This document shows positions 21,732 to 33,092 of a stretch of DNA of 33,240 nucleotides, piece after piece. The stretch's first letter is position 1, and each line of letters begins with the position of its first letter. The stretch is from assembly GCA_018713405.1 (NCBI GenBank), contig DVOR01000156.1:1-33240 (forward strand), written 5' to 3'. The notes under the pieces are model-generated. The model saw nothing but the letters and a program-made list of their open reading frames with translations, did not search any database and was not told the DNA's origin. Position numbers and translations under genes: made by a program. The DNA is from Candidatus Spyradenecus faecavium. Its GTDB lineage: Bacteria > Verrucomicrobiota > Kiritimatiellia > RFP12 > DVOR01.

Positions 21732-24506
21732 ATGCGCGACACCCCCCGTTCCCTTCTCCTCTTGCTGCTCCTGCTCTGCGTCGGCGTGGCGCAGGCGCAG
21801 ACGCGCGCGCCCTCCCTCACCGGCCGCCGCACCACCGCCCGCCAGGGCCAGCAGGCCGCCACCGCGGCCGCCGCCACCTCGTCCACCGAGGTCGCCAAGC
21901 AGCTCGCCCAGGCCGAGCGCGGCAAGGGCGGCCGCCCCAAGCTGAAGTTCGACAACGCCCCCGCCGAGCTCTTCCTGCAGATCTACTCCCAGGTCACCCA
22001 CCGCACCCTGCTCACCTCGCCCGACGTCCCCAAGGTCACCATGTCCCTCCGCTCCACCGATGAGGAGGAATGGACCGACGAGGAGTACCTCCAGGCCATC
22101 GAGCAGCAGCTCCAGCTCAACGGCATCGGCCTGATTCCCGTGGGCGAGCGCTTCGTCCTCGTCGTGCCCTTCAAGTCCATCGGCCAGCAGGGCATCGAGA
22201 CCTTCCTGGACATCCCCGAGGGCGGCCGCCACCCCGAGCAGGGCCAAATCGTCCGCCAGATACTCACCCCCAAGAACATCTCCGCCGAGGAGGCCCAGAA
22301 GGTCATCGAGAGCTTCAAGCGCCCCGACGGCCAGATCCAGTACCTCGAGCGCACCAACTCCCTCCTCGTCACCGACACCCAGGAAAACGTCAACCGCATG
22401 ATCGAGATCCTGGAGTTCATCGACAAGCCCCTCCCCGTCCTCGAGGAGGTCAACGTCTACCCCATCAAGTACGCCAAGGCCGCCGACATCAAGACCGCAC
22501 TCGAGGAGTTCGTCGCCGCCAGCCGCGAGCAGGACGAGACCACCAAGCGCACCACCGCCGCGCCCCGCCCCAGCAACTCCCTCAGCGGCGGCATGCGCCC
22601 CGGCGCCTCGCGCGTCCTCCCCGGCGTCACCCGCCCGCAGACCGCCCAGCCCGTGCCCGACTCCGCCATCGGCGACGCCCTCGTCTCCGACGCCGACCGC
22701 GGCATGATCCGCGGCAAGGTCCAGATCATGGCTGACGAGCGCTCCAACCAGCTCATCATCGTCACCCGCCCCTCCAACATGGCCTTCTTCGAGCGCATCA
22801 TCAAGGTCCTCGACATCGAGACCGCCCCCGAAATCGCCGTCGAGGTCATCCGCCTCAAGTACGCCCAGGCCGAGACCGAGGATTCGAACAAAGGCGTGGC
22901 CGACCTCCTCAACGAGCTCATCGACAACGCCTCCTCCTCCAAGGACGACGACAACAACACCCGCAACACCGCCAACCAGGCCGGCAACCAGAACCTCACC
23001 CGCCGCGCCCGCCAGGTCGAGGCCTCCCTCCCCGCCGCCACCAAATCCCGCATGGGCGAGCTCAAGAAGGAGAACATCAAAATCCTCGCCGACTCCCGCA
23101 TCAACGCCGTCATGGTCATGGCCTCCCCCGCCGACCTCGCCGCCATCAAGGAGATCATCGCCGCCATGGACGTCCCCGTCGCCCAGGTGCTCATCGAGAC
23201 CGTCGTGCTCAACGTCTCCCTCGGTGACAACTTGGCGACAGGCATGCAGTGGGTTAAACGTGTTTCTGGAGGAAGCAAGTATCGCGACTCATACGGTGGC
23301 GGTGGTGCTCCGTCAGGTGCGGGGGTAGGCCCCTCTAACCTCTTTGATGACTCGACGACGGATTATAAGAACACAGATGACGATGAGGGAAGTACGCAAG
23401 AATACACAGAAACTGTTCGGACGGTTGCAGAGAATATTGGTGCCATTAGCGGTGGTATGCAATATCTTGCCACTATCGACAAGCTCAATTTGGATTTCCT
23501 TATCTATGCTGCTTCTAGTGATACGCGGACACAAGTACTCACTTCGCCCGTCCTTATGACGCAGGACAATAAGGAAGCAACGCTGGAGAGTACAAGTCTG
23601 GCTTATCTCTACAACGGCATGAAGTACATGGGGTACTCTGGGTCGAGCTACAACTCTGGTTACCAACCTGACATCTCCCAAGAGGAAATTGGTCTGAACA
23701 TTACCGTCACGCCGCGTATCAATCCTGATGGCACCGTTGTCCTCGACTTTGAGGAGACTTTCCAGAATCTTGGTCCCGAGCAAGAAGTCCCGGGGTCCGG
23801 CGTGGATGGTGAGTCCTCCATGTGGCCGACGCCTGTGACTCGTAAGATTTCCGGTTCCGTCGCGGTAGACAATGGGCAGACGGTTGTTATTGGTGGTCTC
23901 GTTACCCAGAACCGTACGGAGTCCGAGGCGGGTATTCCCTTCTTGAAGGACATCCCGTGGATCGGTAAATATCTCTTCGGTTATACGGACTACTCTGATG
24001 AGCGCGATGAGTTGCTCGTCTTCCTTACGCCTTATGTCTTCCAGAATTCCGAGGAGGCCCAAGCCGAGGCTAAGCGCCGCAAGGACTATCTTGACGCTGC
24101 TGGTGTCTGGAACAAGGGGTGGTCCAACTCCGAGTTGGCCGATGTAATGGACGAGCAAGAGATGCTCCGTCGCGAGAAGCTGAAGCGCGCCTACGAGGAC
24201 AAACAGTTCACGGCCTCCCAGGAGCGCGTGAAGGCGCGGCGGGAGCATGACCGCAAGATGCTGGACTTGCTCGAGGACTCCATCCGCATCAAGAGCGAAG
24301 ACCTCGAGGACGAGCGCGAGGACCTCTCCCCGCGCGAAATCCGCGACCGCGAACGCGAGATCGCCAACGAACGGCAGATGCGCGACGCCCTCTACAGCGA
24401 GATTGAGGCGGACGGCGGCGCGGTGCCGGAGGAGGCGCCCGCGCCGGACCCCGACGCGGCGTTGTTGCGCCCCATGATCGTGATTGAGCCTCAAGAGGAG
24501 GAATAA
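21732..24506 (+). CDS. gspD: GspD, type II secretion secretin (mosaic gene)
   Basis: A 924-residue outer-membrane secretin. A signal peptide (1-22) is followed by repeated N-domains ('NSLLVTDTQENVNRMIEILEF', about 200-260, and 'SNQLIIVTRPSNMAFFERII') and Ser/Asn/Asp-rich linkers. The pore domain carries 'VAVDNGQTVVIGGLVTQ' and 'GIPFLKDIPWIGKYLFG', the secretin signature. About 110 charged helical residues extend the C-terminus. Codon use is strongly C-ending up to about 23220, then becomes mixed and AT-richer to about 24150, then returns. The switch covers roughly residues 497-805, the barrel and gate. The frame is unbroken. The start ATG is 2 bases after gspM. Confidence 0.93.
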   Translation: MRDTPRSLLLLLLLLCVGVAQAQTRAPSLTGRRTTARQGQQAATAAAATSSTEVAKQLAQAERGKGGRPKLKFDNAPAELFLQIYSQVTHRTLLTSPDVPKVTMSLRSTDEEEWTDEEYLQAIEQQLQLNGIGLIPVGERFVLVVPFKSIGQQGIETFLDIPEGGRHPEQGQIVRQILTPKNISAEEAQKVIESFKRPDGQIQYLERTNSLLVTDTQENVNRMIEILEFIDKPLPVLEEVNVYPIKYAKAADIKTALEEFVAASREQDETTKRTTAAPRPSNSLSGGMRPGASRVLPGVTRPQTAQPVPDSAIGDALVSDADRGMIRGKVQIMADERSNQLIIVTRPSNMAFFERIIKVLDIETAPEIAVEVIRLKYAQAETEDSNKGVADLLNELIDNASSSKDDDNNTRNTANQAGNQNLTRRARQVEASLPAATKSRMGELKKENIKILADSRINAVMVMASPADLAAIKEIIAAMDVPVAQVLIETVVLNVSLGDNLATGMQWVKRVSGGSKYRDSYGGGGAPSGAGVGPSNLFDDSTTDYKNTDDDEGSTQEYTETVRTVAENIGAISGGMQYLATIDKLNLDFLIYAASSDTRTQVLTSPVLMTQDNKEATLESTSLAYLYNGMKYMGYSGSSYNSGYQPDISQEEIGLNITVTPRINPDGTVVLDFEETFQNLGPEQEVPGSGVDGESSMWPTPVTRKISGSVAVDNGQTVVIGGLVTQNRTESEAGIPFLKDIPWIGKYLFGYTDYSDERDELLVFLTPYVFQNSEEAQAEAKRRKDYLDAAGVWNKGWSNSELADVMDEQEMLRREKLKRAYEDKQFTASQERVKARREHDRKMLDLLEDSIRIKSEDLEDEREDLSPREIRDREREIANERQMRDALYSEIEADGGAVPEEAPAPDPDAALLRPMIVIEPQEEE

Positions 24507-24507
24507 G

Positions 24508-24972
24508 ATGGAATTGACCCAGGAACAGATTGAGCAGGTCCGCCGTTGGCTGGACGAAGGCGCCTCCCTCAGCGACGTGCAGGCGCGCATCCGCAGCGAG
24601 TTCGGCCTGCACCCCACCTTCTTCGACGTGCGGATGCTGGTGATGGACATCGGCGCGCAGGTCAAGGACAAGGTCGTCCAGGTCGACGCCGACGACGTCA
24701 CCAAGGCCAAGCTCCCGCCCAAGCCCGGCGCGGACGCCGCCCCCGCGGCCCCCGGCGCCGTCACCGTCACGGTCGACGCCATCCAGTCCGCCCCCGGCGT
24801 GCTCGTCTCCGGCTCCGTCACCTTCTCCGACGGCAACAAGGCCCGGTGGCTCTTCGACCAGATGGGCCGCTTCGGCCTCGAGCCCGAGCTCCCCGGCTAC
24901 CAGCCCTCCGCCGAGGACTTTCGCGCCTTCCAGACCCAGCTCCAGGCCGAGCTCTCCCAACGCGGCTACTGA
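24508..24972 (+). CDS. Small HTH-like protein linked to the secretin gene
   Basis: A 154-residue protein. The N-terminal 50 residues ('EQVRRWLDEGASLSDVQARI', 'FFDVRMLVMDIG') look like a helix-turn-helix; a Pro/Ala-rich linker follows, and the last 60 residues ('SGSVTFSDGNKARWLFDQMG', 'GYQPSAEDFRAFQTQLQ') form a second conserved block. I recall similar proteins of unknown function in Verrucomicrobia and relatives. It starts 1 base after the gspD stop, behind an AAGAGGAGG ribosome site that lies inside gspD, so it is made together with the secretin. A pilotin-like or assembly role is possible, but it has no signal peptide. Confidence 0.72.
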   Translation: MELTQEQIEQVRRWLDEGASLSDVQARIRSEFGLHPTFFDVRMLVMDIGAQVKDKVVQVDADDVTKAKLPPKPGADAAPAAPGAVTVTVDAIQSAPGVLVSGSVTFSDGNKARWLFDQMGRFGLEPELPGYQPSAEDFRAFQTQLQAELSQRGY

Positions 24973-24974
24973 TT

Positions 24975-25025
24975 GGAAGTTCGGAAGCTTGGAGGCTTGG
25001 ATGTTTGGCAACGCCCTGACGGGCG
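24975..25025. repeat. 8-bp tandem repeat (four units) with nearby hairpin
   Basis: Units GGAAGTTC, GGAAGCTT, GGAGGCTT, GGATGTTT (24975-25006) begin 2 bases after the previous stop codon. A small hairpin CGCCC-TGAC-GGGCG follows at 25012-25025. Confidence 0.75.
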
Positions 25026-25035
25026 ACGGACAGAG

Positions 25036-27795
<2,760 letters not shown>

Positions 27796-27842
27796 GAGAA
27801 CAGAGAACAGAAAACAGAGAACAGAACGCGCGCAAACGCGCG
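27796..27842. repeat. 7-bp repeat (four units) plus hairpin after the transporter gene
   Basis: GAGAACA, GAGAACA, GAAAACA, GAGAACA (27796-27823) start at the base after the stop codon. CGCGCG-CAAA-CGCGCG follows at 27827-27842. In the 378-bp gap 27796-28173 there are also four CCTCNGTG-like words (27895-27934), a hairpin at 27983, a minus-strand promoter, a GCGTGC-GCTA-GCACGC stem (28058-28073) and three AATCTGC words near 28078-28104. Confidence 0.8.
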
Positions 27843-27982
27843 ACAGGCCCCGCAAAAGCGCAAAAGACAACGTGGCTATCCCGCTTAGGCAAAGCCTCAG
27901 TGGGCCTCTGTGTATGCCTCCGTGACCCCCTGTGATCTCCAACAAGGGCACACGCTGCGGCAAAAGGAACCTCAATGGGTTC

Positions 27983-28040
27983 GTCGGAGTGTCCGACAAA
28001 GAATGCCTATAATTATAGCAACCTTTCCGTTCTGAGTCAA
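27983..28040 (-). promoter_or_regulatory. Near-consensus promoter with no gene behind it, followed by a hairpin
   Basis: On the minus strand, TTGACT (28040-28035), 17 bp, then TATAAT (28017-28012), preceded by TTGC as an extended -10. It points left into intergenic DNA and the antisense strand of the transporter gene. A GTCGGA-GTG-TCCGAC stem at 27983-27997 would lie near the transcript start. It could make a small or antisense RNA. Confidence 0.6.
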
Positions 28041-28173
28041 GCGCTATTTTCAGTCCTGCGTGCGCTAGCACGCCCTCAATCTGCAACCAATCTGCGCAAT
28101 CTGCGGTTCCCTTGCGCCGCGCGGGACGCTGTGTCCCCCGACTTTCCCCGGGCAGGGGCCGGCCCGGATGGCC

Positions 28174-29559
28174 TCACGAGGCGGGGCGGAGGTCGTTCCA
28201 GATGGCACGGAAATGGGTGAGGAGGGCCTCGCGGCGGGCGGCAATCACCTCGTTTGAGAAGGAGGTCGGCAGGTCGTAGAGCAGGTCACGGATGTCGGTG
28301 GAGAGCTTGGCGCGGGCGCTCTCGCTGGCCCAGAAGTCCGGCTTGCCGAACACGCCGCGCACGGTCGCCAAGATTTGCTTGGCCACCCGCTTGGCCTTCG
28401 CCATGTCCTCCTTGGAGAGCGCGACCCCACTGCGGATCACGTCATAGACCGCCAACTCCTCCTCGCTCTCGAATCCCTCCCGCACATAACGGTTCTGCTC
28501 CTCCGTCAGGCGCTTGGAGAGCTCCAGCAATTCCAAGAAGAGCCGTTCGGTGGCCTCGGGGTCCTGGCAGGCGTTGTAGGCCTCGGCGAGCGCCTCGTAG
28601 GCCTTCAGGAAGTCGGTGCGGACGGGGTTCTTGCGCGCGAGCGCCGTCGCCTTGGCCTTGATCCGCTCCAACACCTCCTCCATCATCAGGCGCTTGTGCG
28701 AACTTCGCCGGAAGGCGTCGGCCAGGCGGCCGAAGTCGATGGCGGAGAGGTCGAGCGGCTCGGCGACGGCCTTGCCCGTGTCCGTCTCGACATGGACATA
28801 GGCGTCGACGATCCGTTGGATGGTGGCGGAGAGGTCCGTGACGTCAATCTCGCGCCGGCGGCTCTCGAAGAAGGCCGAGATGGCGCGGTGGGCCTCCCGT
28901 TCGTCGATTTCCTCCTCCGTCAGGCTCTCTCGCCCGATGAGCGCCGCGGTATGGGTGAGCATCCGCACGGCGGCGAGATAGGCCGCCTTGTTCTCGGCGC
29001 TTTGGCTGACGGCCTCAGCGGCGTCGGCCAACGCCTGCAGGCGCTCCGTGGCCGTCACCGCGCCGAAGAGCCGCTCAATCGCGAAGCCACCCTCCTCCAG
29101 GCGCCGCGTGGCCTCGGCCAACGCCTCGCGGAAGCGCGCCACGAGCGCGTCCAAATCTTGGAAGGGATCCTGCCCCGCCGCGCCCGCGACGTTCGTGTAG
29201 TCGGCCAACGCCTTGCGGAGGGCGTCGACGATGCCGATGTAGTCCACCACCAGCCCGCCGACCTTCCCGGCGTCCACGCGGTTCACGCGGGCGATGGTCT
29301 GCATCAGCGTGTGGGCCTTCAGCGGCTTGTCCAGATAGAGGCAGCTCAGCGGCTTCACGTCGAAGCCCGTCAGCCACATGGCGCAGACGAAGACCAGCCG
29401 TAACGGGTCCTCGCGGTCCTTGAAGCGCTTGTCCAGCCGCTTCTGCTCCATGAGGTCCCGATGCGGGCGGATGTCCAGCCCATGCTTCTCGAAGACGGTC
29501 TCTTCGCCCTGCGCCTTGCTCACCACCACGGCCATCTCGGTGTCTTCCATGGAAGCCAT
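28174..29559 (-). pseudogene. hsdR: C-terminal remnant of type I restriction subunit HsdR
   Basis: About 461 residues that correspond to the end of HsdR. The homology begins in the second helicase domain: 'DTEMAVVVSKAQGEE', then 'VFVCAMWLTGFDV' (motif V), 'YLDKPLKAHTLMQTIARVNR' (motif VI), and the helical C-terminal region ('GVALSKEDMAKAKRVAKQIL'). The nuclease domain, Walker A and DEAD box are gone, so it cannot restrict DNA. The frame is open back to 29628, but residues before about 29559 do not look like HsdR. Its upstream edge is the junction with the AT-richer type II system. An ATG at 29559 or 29628 could still allow translation of an inactive fragment. Confidence 0.85.
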
Positions 29560-29662
29560 CTCTGACGAAATCCGACATATGTGATACGCTAAGTTGCACG
29601 AAACGCTGAGCGACAAAATAAGCGGCAAAAGGAGTTGCGATTAAGATGTTTTAGTATCCCCC

Positions 29663-31006
29663 TTACAGACTCTTATTCTCTCCGTCATTGGGTTCAAACA
29701 ACGTCAATTGGCACGCGATTGGCGGCGTGGCACGCTGAGAGCTTCCACCCCCGTTCGCCTCATCTTCCATCGCTTCCAGAAGACGTTTTCCCATGCGCGT
29801 AATGAGGGGGACGACAAGTGCATTCCCCATCGCAAAGTAACGGAACTTTTCAGGCACGCCAGGTACATCTGTCCATCCATCAGGGAAGCCGTTCAAGCGT
29901 TCACATTCCACGGGTGTGAGGATACGTAAACGTCCGGTTTGTGCGTCAGTGATAACGTGGGATGATCGGTTGACAGATCCCTCACTGGTGAGCATCGTCC
30001 TCGCAGGAAGTTCAAGCGCATCTGGAAATCGTACAGGGCCTTCCGAGAAGAAGTAGGGGTCTCCGTTTGGCTTGACGCGGGGGATACGCTTTGCGCCCTT
30101 TAAGAATTTCCATTTATCCAGAGCTCCATTGAGGAAGAAACGGGCCGGAACTTCATCTGTCAATCTGATTTTCCCAAGCGGCGTTGGAGGTTCGTGGACA
30201 GGGGTTGTCTCAAAGGAAAGGACTTTCCCATCAGACATCACGCCAGCTGAATAAAACGGAGCAGCGAACGAGTCTGAGACATTTGCCAAATCTGGGAATT
30301 CCACCGGACCGACAGAGGTCTGCGTGTATTTACGTTCATCTGCCATATCCCCCTCAATAGGGAAAGCCTTCGCGAAGAAGCCATCGTGCAAAATAGTGTC
30401 TTTCAGCGCATAGTCCGCATCTTCCTTAATGTGATTCGCCAAGGCTTCACCTAAGGCTGTATCTTTTCGATAAGCGAAAATAAACGTCCGACGGCGTCGT
30501 TGAGCGTTTCCATAATCCGCAGCATTGACGACTCGCCATTCCACAGCATAGCCTTGGTCAAGCAGGCAACGCAGAATGACTCCAAAATCTCGGCCTCTTT
30601 GTTTTGTCGGGGACTTGAGTAGCCGGTCGACATTTTCCAATAGTACGTATTGGGGATGATGTTCCGTAATGACATCATTAATCGACCACCACAAGACCCC
30701 TTTTTTGCCTTCCATCCCTTGCGCACCGGTTCGCGCTACGGAATAATCCTGACAGGGGAAACCGCCGACAAGTAAGTCGTGCTCTGGGATTTCATTTTTG
30801 ACAAGGGCAATGTCTTGGTTTACGTGGTTCGGTCCAGCCCCAAAGTGATGAGTATAACAGGTGAACGCGTGTTGAACTGTTTTCCCAGGTTCCCACTGGT
30901 TTGCCCAAACTGTCTTGAATCGTTCAGAAACTTGTTCAAGGCCAAGACGGAATCCGCCGACCCCTGCGAACAATTCCACCACGCGAATATCTTTGTTTTC
31001 TCTCAT
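29663..31006 (-). CDS. DNA (cytosine-5) methyltransferase of a GATC restriction system
   Basis: A 447-residue C5 methyltransferase with motifs in order: VELFAGVGGFRLGLE (10-24, SAM binding), GFPCQDYS with catalytic Cys85, ENV (124-126), QRRRR (169-173), and the C-terminal 'FRYFAMGNALVVPLITRMG' (motif X). Given its Sau3AI-like partner, it should methylate the C of GATC and protect the host. The ATG overlaps the endonuclease stop by 4 bases, so the restriction gene is upstream and the two are translated together. The codons are AT-rich compared with all flanking genes, as expected of acquired DNA. The target sequence is inferred from the partner. Confidence 0.92.
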   Translation of the reverse strand: MRENKDIRVVELFAGVGGFRLGLEQVSERFKTVWANQWEPGKTVQHAFTCYTHHFGAGPNHVNQDIALVKNEIPEHDLLVGGFPCQDYSVARTGAQGMEGKKGVLWWSINDVITEHHPQYVLLENVDRLLKSPTKQRGRDFGVILRCLLDQGYAVEWRVVNAADYGNAQRRRRTFIFAYRKDTALGEALANHIKEDADYALKDTILHDGFFAKAFPIEGDMADERKYTQTSVGPVEFPDLANVSDSFAAPFYSAGVMSDGKVLSFETTPVHEPPTPLGKIRLTDEVPARFFLNGALDKWKFLKGAKRIPRVKPNGDPYFFSEGPVRFPDALELPARTMLTSEGSVNRSSHVITDAQTGRLRILTPVECERLNGFPDGWTDVPGVPEKFRYFAMGNALVVPLITRMGKRLLEAMEDEANGGGSSQRATPPIACQLTLFEPNDGENKSL

Positions 31007-32361
31007 TGCCTTGCCCCAATCACCTGTTCGATGTATGGCTTGTTAAACCAGAAGCCTTGTTTGGTGATAGTGCGACCATCCGGCAACAAATCTGTGTCCA
31101 ACCCGTCATGTCCATGTGGGCGTACATGGGCAATACGATTGTCTTTGGATTTGGGCAAGTCATTCTTAGTCCCGTTTCCTTTCTTCCAAAGTCTCACGCC
31201 ACGGCGAATGGTTTGACGCGTTTGCTCCCATACTTTACTGACTTCATTCAAATCAGACTCCGGCATATGCCAGAAAACTGTTCGCCAAAGCCGAATTTCT
31301 CCGTCCTTTCCTTCTTTAAAAACCACAAAGAAGAACTTTCGAGTTCGCAACAATTCTCCGAATCTTGATTCTTCCCATGATGGTTCTTCCAGCAATTCCG
31401 CGATTCGGAAGGCGGGAAAGGAAATGTGCTCCTTCATTCGACCGTTCTTATTGACGAAAACAGTTTTTGCATAAATCCCAGCCTTTTGGAACTCTTCTGT
31501 ATCCGTCAATGGTCCCTTGATACCATAAATTGCAGAAACAATTTGAGCACGAACGTTTTTGGCTTTTCCACTAAGACCAAAATGAGACTCAAGCGCCTGT
31601 TGTGTCCACCCAATGTAGGGACGAATCATATCTTGGATATAATCCTCAAACCGACTCTTCAAGGCAGAGGCGTCACGAATAAGTTTCTCATCCGGGGCCT
31701 TCCCAAATGCTTGATTGATAACACGTGTCATATACGTTGCCTTTAACGCATAAGCTCTTTGCATGGCAAGAATCGGTGAATATGGTTGGCGACGTAAAGT
31801 GGCGTTGTTTGGGCCTTTGGGGCAAGCCGAAAGATAGGTTGTTTCTGCTTCAGACAACAGGTGTGCCTCCCCCGCACGAATTTTCCCGACAATCCACGCC
31901 CAATCCTGCTCGATGATCTTTAAATCTTCATATGAAAACTGATGCAAAAATGCGGCTGCAATACGAAAGTCCGCACGTTGTACGTCTTTCTTGTACTCAT
32001 ATGGCAGAATCAGCATTGTTTCGCATTTCTTCCAAAACGAACTATCAAAGAAGTTGGCCTTCTCTGCCTCCTCCATATAGTCAATGATATTACAGACCAA
32101 CCTCTCTTTTGCCCGAATCTTCTTATCCTTTCTCCGGACAAACGGTGTTACCTTCAGTTCTACTTTTGCCTCTGGAAAGTCATATTCCGCACGACTGTTT
32201 GGCGAAAAACCAAACCAACCTTCTTCTACGACTTGTCCTAGACTTCCTTTGTTGCCAGTGTGCGACAATCGTCCGTGGATATCCAGTTCCCCAAACGTCT
32301 TACCTACCACGCCTTTCGCGCGCGCCAACACTTCTTCTTTTGTCTTGTACTGTCCATTCAT
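31003..32361 (-). CDS. Sau3AI-like type II restriction endonuclease (GATC)
   Basis: A 452-residue protein that I can follow along its whole length against Sau3AI from memory: 'KTKEEVLARAKGVVGKTFGE', the catalytic Asp61, Glu68 and Lys70 of 'DFPEAKVELKVTP', 'KERLVCNIIDY', 'IIEQDWAWIV', 'LSACPKGPNNATLRRQPYS' and 'HVRPHG'. Sau3AI has two MutH-like domains, one catalytic and one allosteric, and cuts before GATC. The start chosen is ATG 32361, which matches the length of Sau3AI and lies 7 nt after TATAAT. In-frame ATGs at 32370 and 32394 are possible; the latter overlaps the truncated hsdM stop as ATGA. AT-rich codons mark it as foreign. Confidence 0.92.
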   Translation of the reverse strand: MNGQYKTKEEVLARAKGVVGKTFGELDIHGRLSHTGNKGSLGQVVEEGWFGFSPNSRAEYDFPEAKVELKVTPFVRRKDKKIRAKERLVCNIIDYMEEAEKANFFDSSFWKKCETMLILPYEYKKDVQRADFRIAAAFLHQFSYEDLKIIEQDWAWIVGKIRAGEAHLLSEAETTYLSACPKGPNNATLRRQPYSPILAMQRAYALKATYMTRVINQAFGKAPDEKLIRDASALKSRFEDYIQDMIRPYIGWTQQALESHFGLSGKAKNVRAQIVSAIYGIKGPLTDTEEFQKAGIYAKTVFVNKNGRMKEHISFPAFRIAELLEEPSWEESRFGELLRTRKFFFVVFKEGKDGEIRLWRTVFWHMPESDLNEVSKVWEQTRQTIRRGVRLWKKGNGTKNDLPKSKDNRIAHVRPHGHDGLDTDLLPDGRTITKQGFWFNKPYIEQVIGARQ

Positions 32362-32368
32362 GACACTC

Positions 32369-32380
32369 ATTATACCGCAA
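32369..32380 (-). promoter_or_regulatory. Promoter element TTGCGGTATAAT before the endonuclease gene
   Basis: Minus-strand TATAAT (32374-32369) ends 7 nt before ATG 32361. Transcription would start at or next to that ATG, giving a leaderless mRNA. No clear -35 box. Confidence 0.5.
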
Positions 32381-32390
32381 TCAATAAGAA

Positions 32391-32972
32391 TCATGCGACA
32401 CTTTCAAGATAACGTCTCGCTTGTAAGGCGTAAAAGTGCTCCTGCGGTGCGAATTTCTGAAGAAAGTATTCGTAGATGCGGCCGAAGACGTCGCCGCCGA
32501 TGGTGTCGAGGACGGGGTCGTTGAAGGTGCGCACCAGGTCGGCCAGGATGGCCGGCGGCAGCTCGCCGTACTGCTTGGGGAGGACGCCCGCGAGATCGGG
32601 GGACTCGGCCTCGATGGCGGCCATGGCGGCGTTCAGCGCCTCGGCCAGGTTTTCGTCTCCCGGCAGGGCCGCCAAACGGTCGTAGCGCGCGGCCTCGGGG
32701 AGCCAGAGCACACCGTTGCCTGTGTAGTCCGCCTTTTCGATGTCGTCGATGTCGCGGGAGCGGCTGTTGGGATTATTCTTTCTCTTCTGCTCCAACTTCT
32801 CCGTCTGCCGGCGGAAGCGTCCCCACGCGTAGCGCAGGAAGATGAGCCCCATCACGGGCATGCAATATTGGCTCGACGTCAGCTTGGAGTTCGAGCGCAA
32901 CGCGTCCGCCGACTCCCAAAGCCGCGCCTCCAGCGCCCTCAGCCGCTCATTCCACGCCATCGTCTCTGCCAT
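32391..32972 (-). pseudogene. hsdM: Truncated HsdM, N-terminal part of a type I methyltransferase
   Basis: 193 residues. 'RALEARLWESADALRSNSKL' and 'YCMPVMGLIFLRYAWGRF' are the N-terminal helical domain of HsdM, and 'VFGRIYEYFLQKFA' leads up to the catalytic domain. There the HsdM match stops: the expected GEFYTP and SAM-binding segments are missing and 16 unrelated residues ('EHFYALQARRYLESVA') end the frame. The methyltransferase must be inactive. No hsdS is present. The start ATG 32972 has AAAGGA upstream; the open frame to 33128 is intergenic. The last 25 codons are already AT-richer than the rest, so the junction may lie a little inside the HsdM-like sequence. Confidence 0.85.
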
Positions 32973-32998
32973 CGTCGTTCCTTTCCGGTCTTTCCCAT

Positions 32999-33009
32999 AG
33001 GATACCACA
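32999..33009 (-). promoter_or_regulatory. Extended -10 element TGTGGTATCCT
   Basis: Minus-strand TGTGGTATCCT, 26 nt before the hsdM remnant start; CTGACG lies 18 bp further upstream. It may now also drive the type II restriction pair. Confidence 0.5.
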
Positions 33010-33092
33010 ACCGCCCACCCACCGTCAGCGGGGCGTTCGGAGGCTTGGCGGCGCCTCCTTTTCCGCGAAGACGCAAAGAGTGCGGGTGCTCC

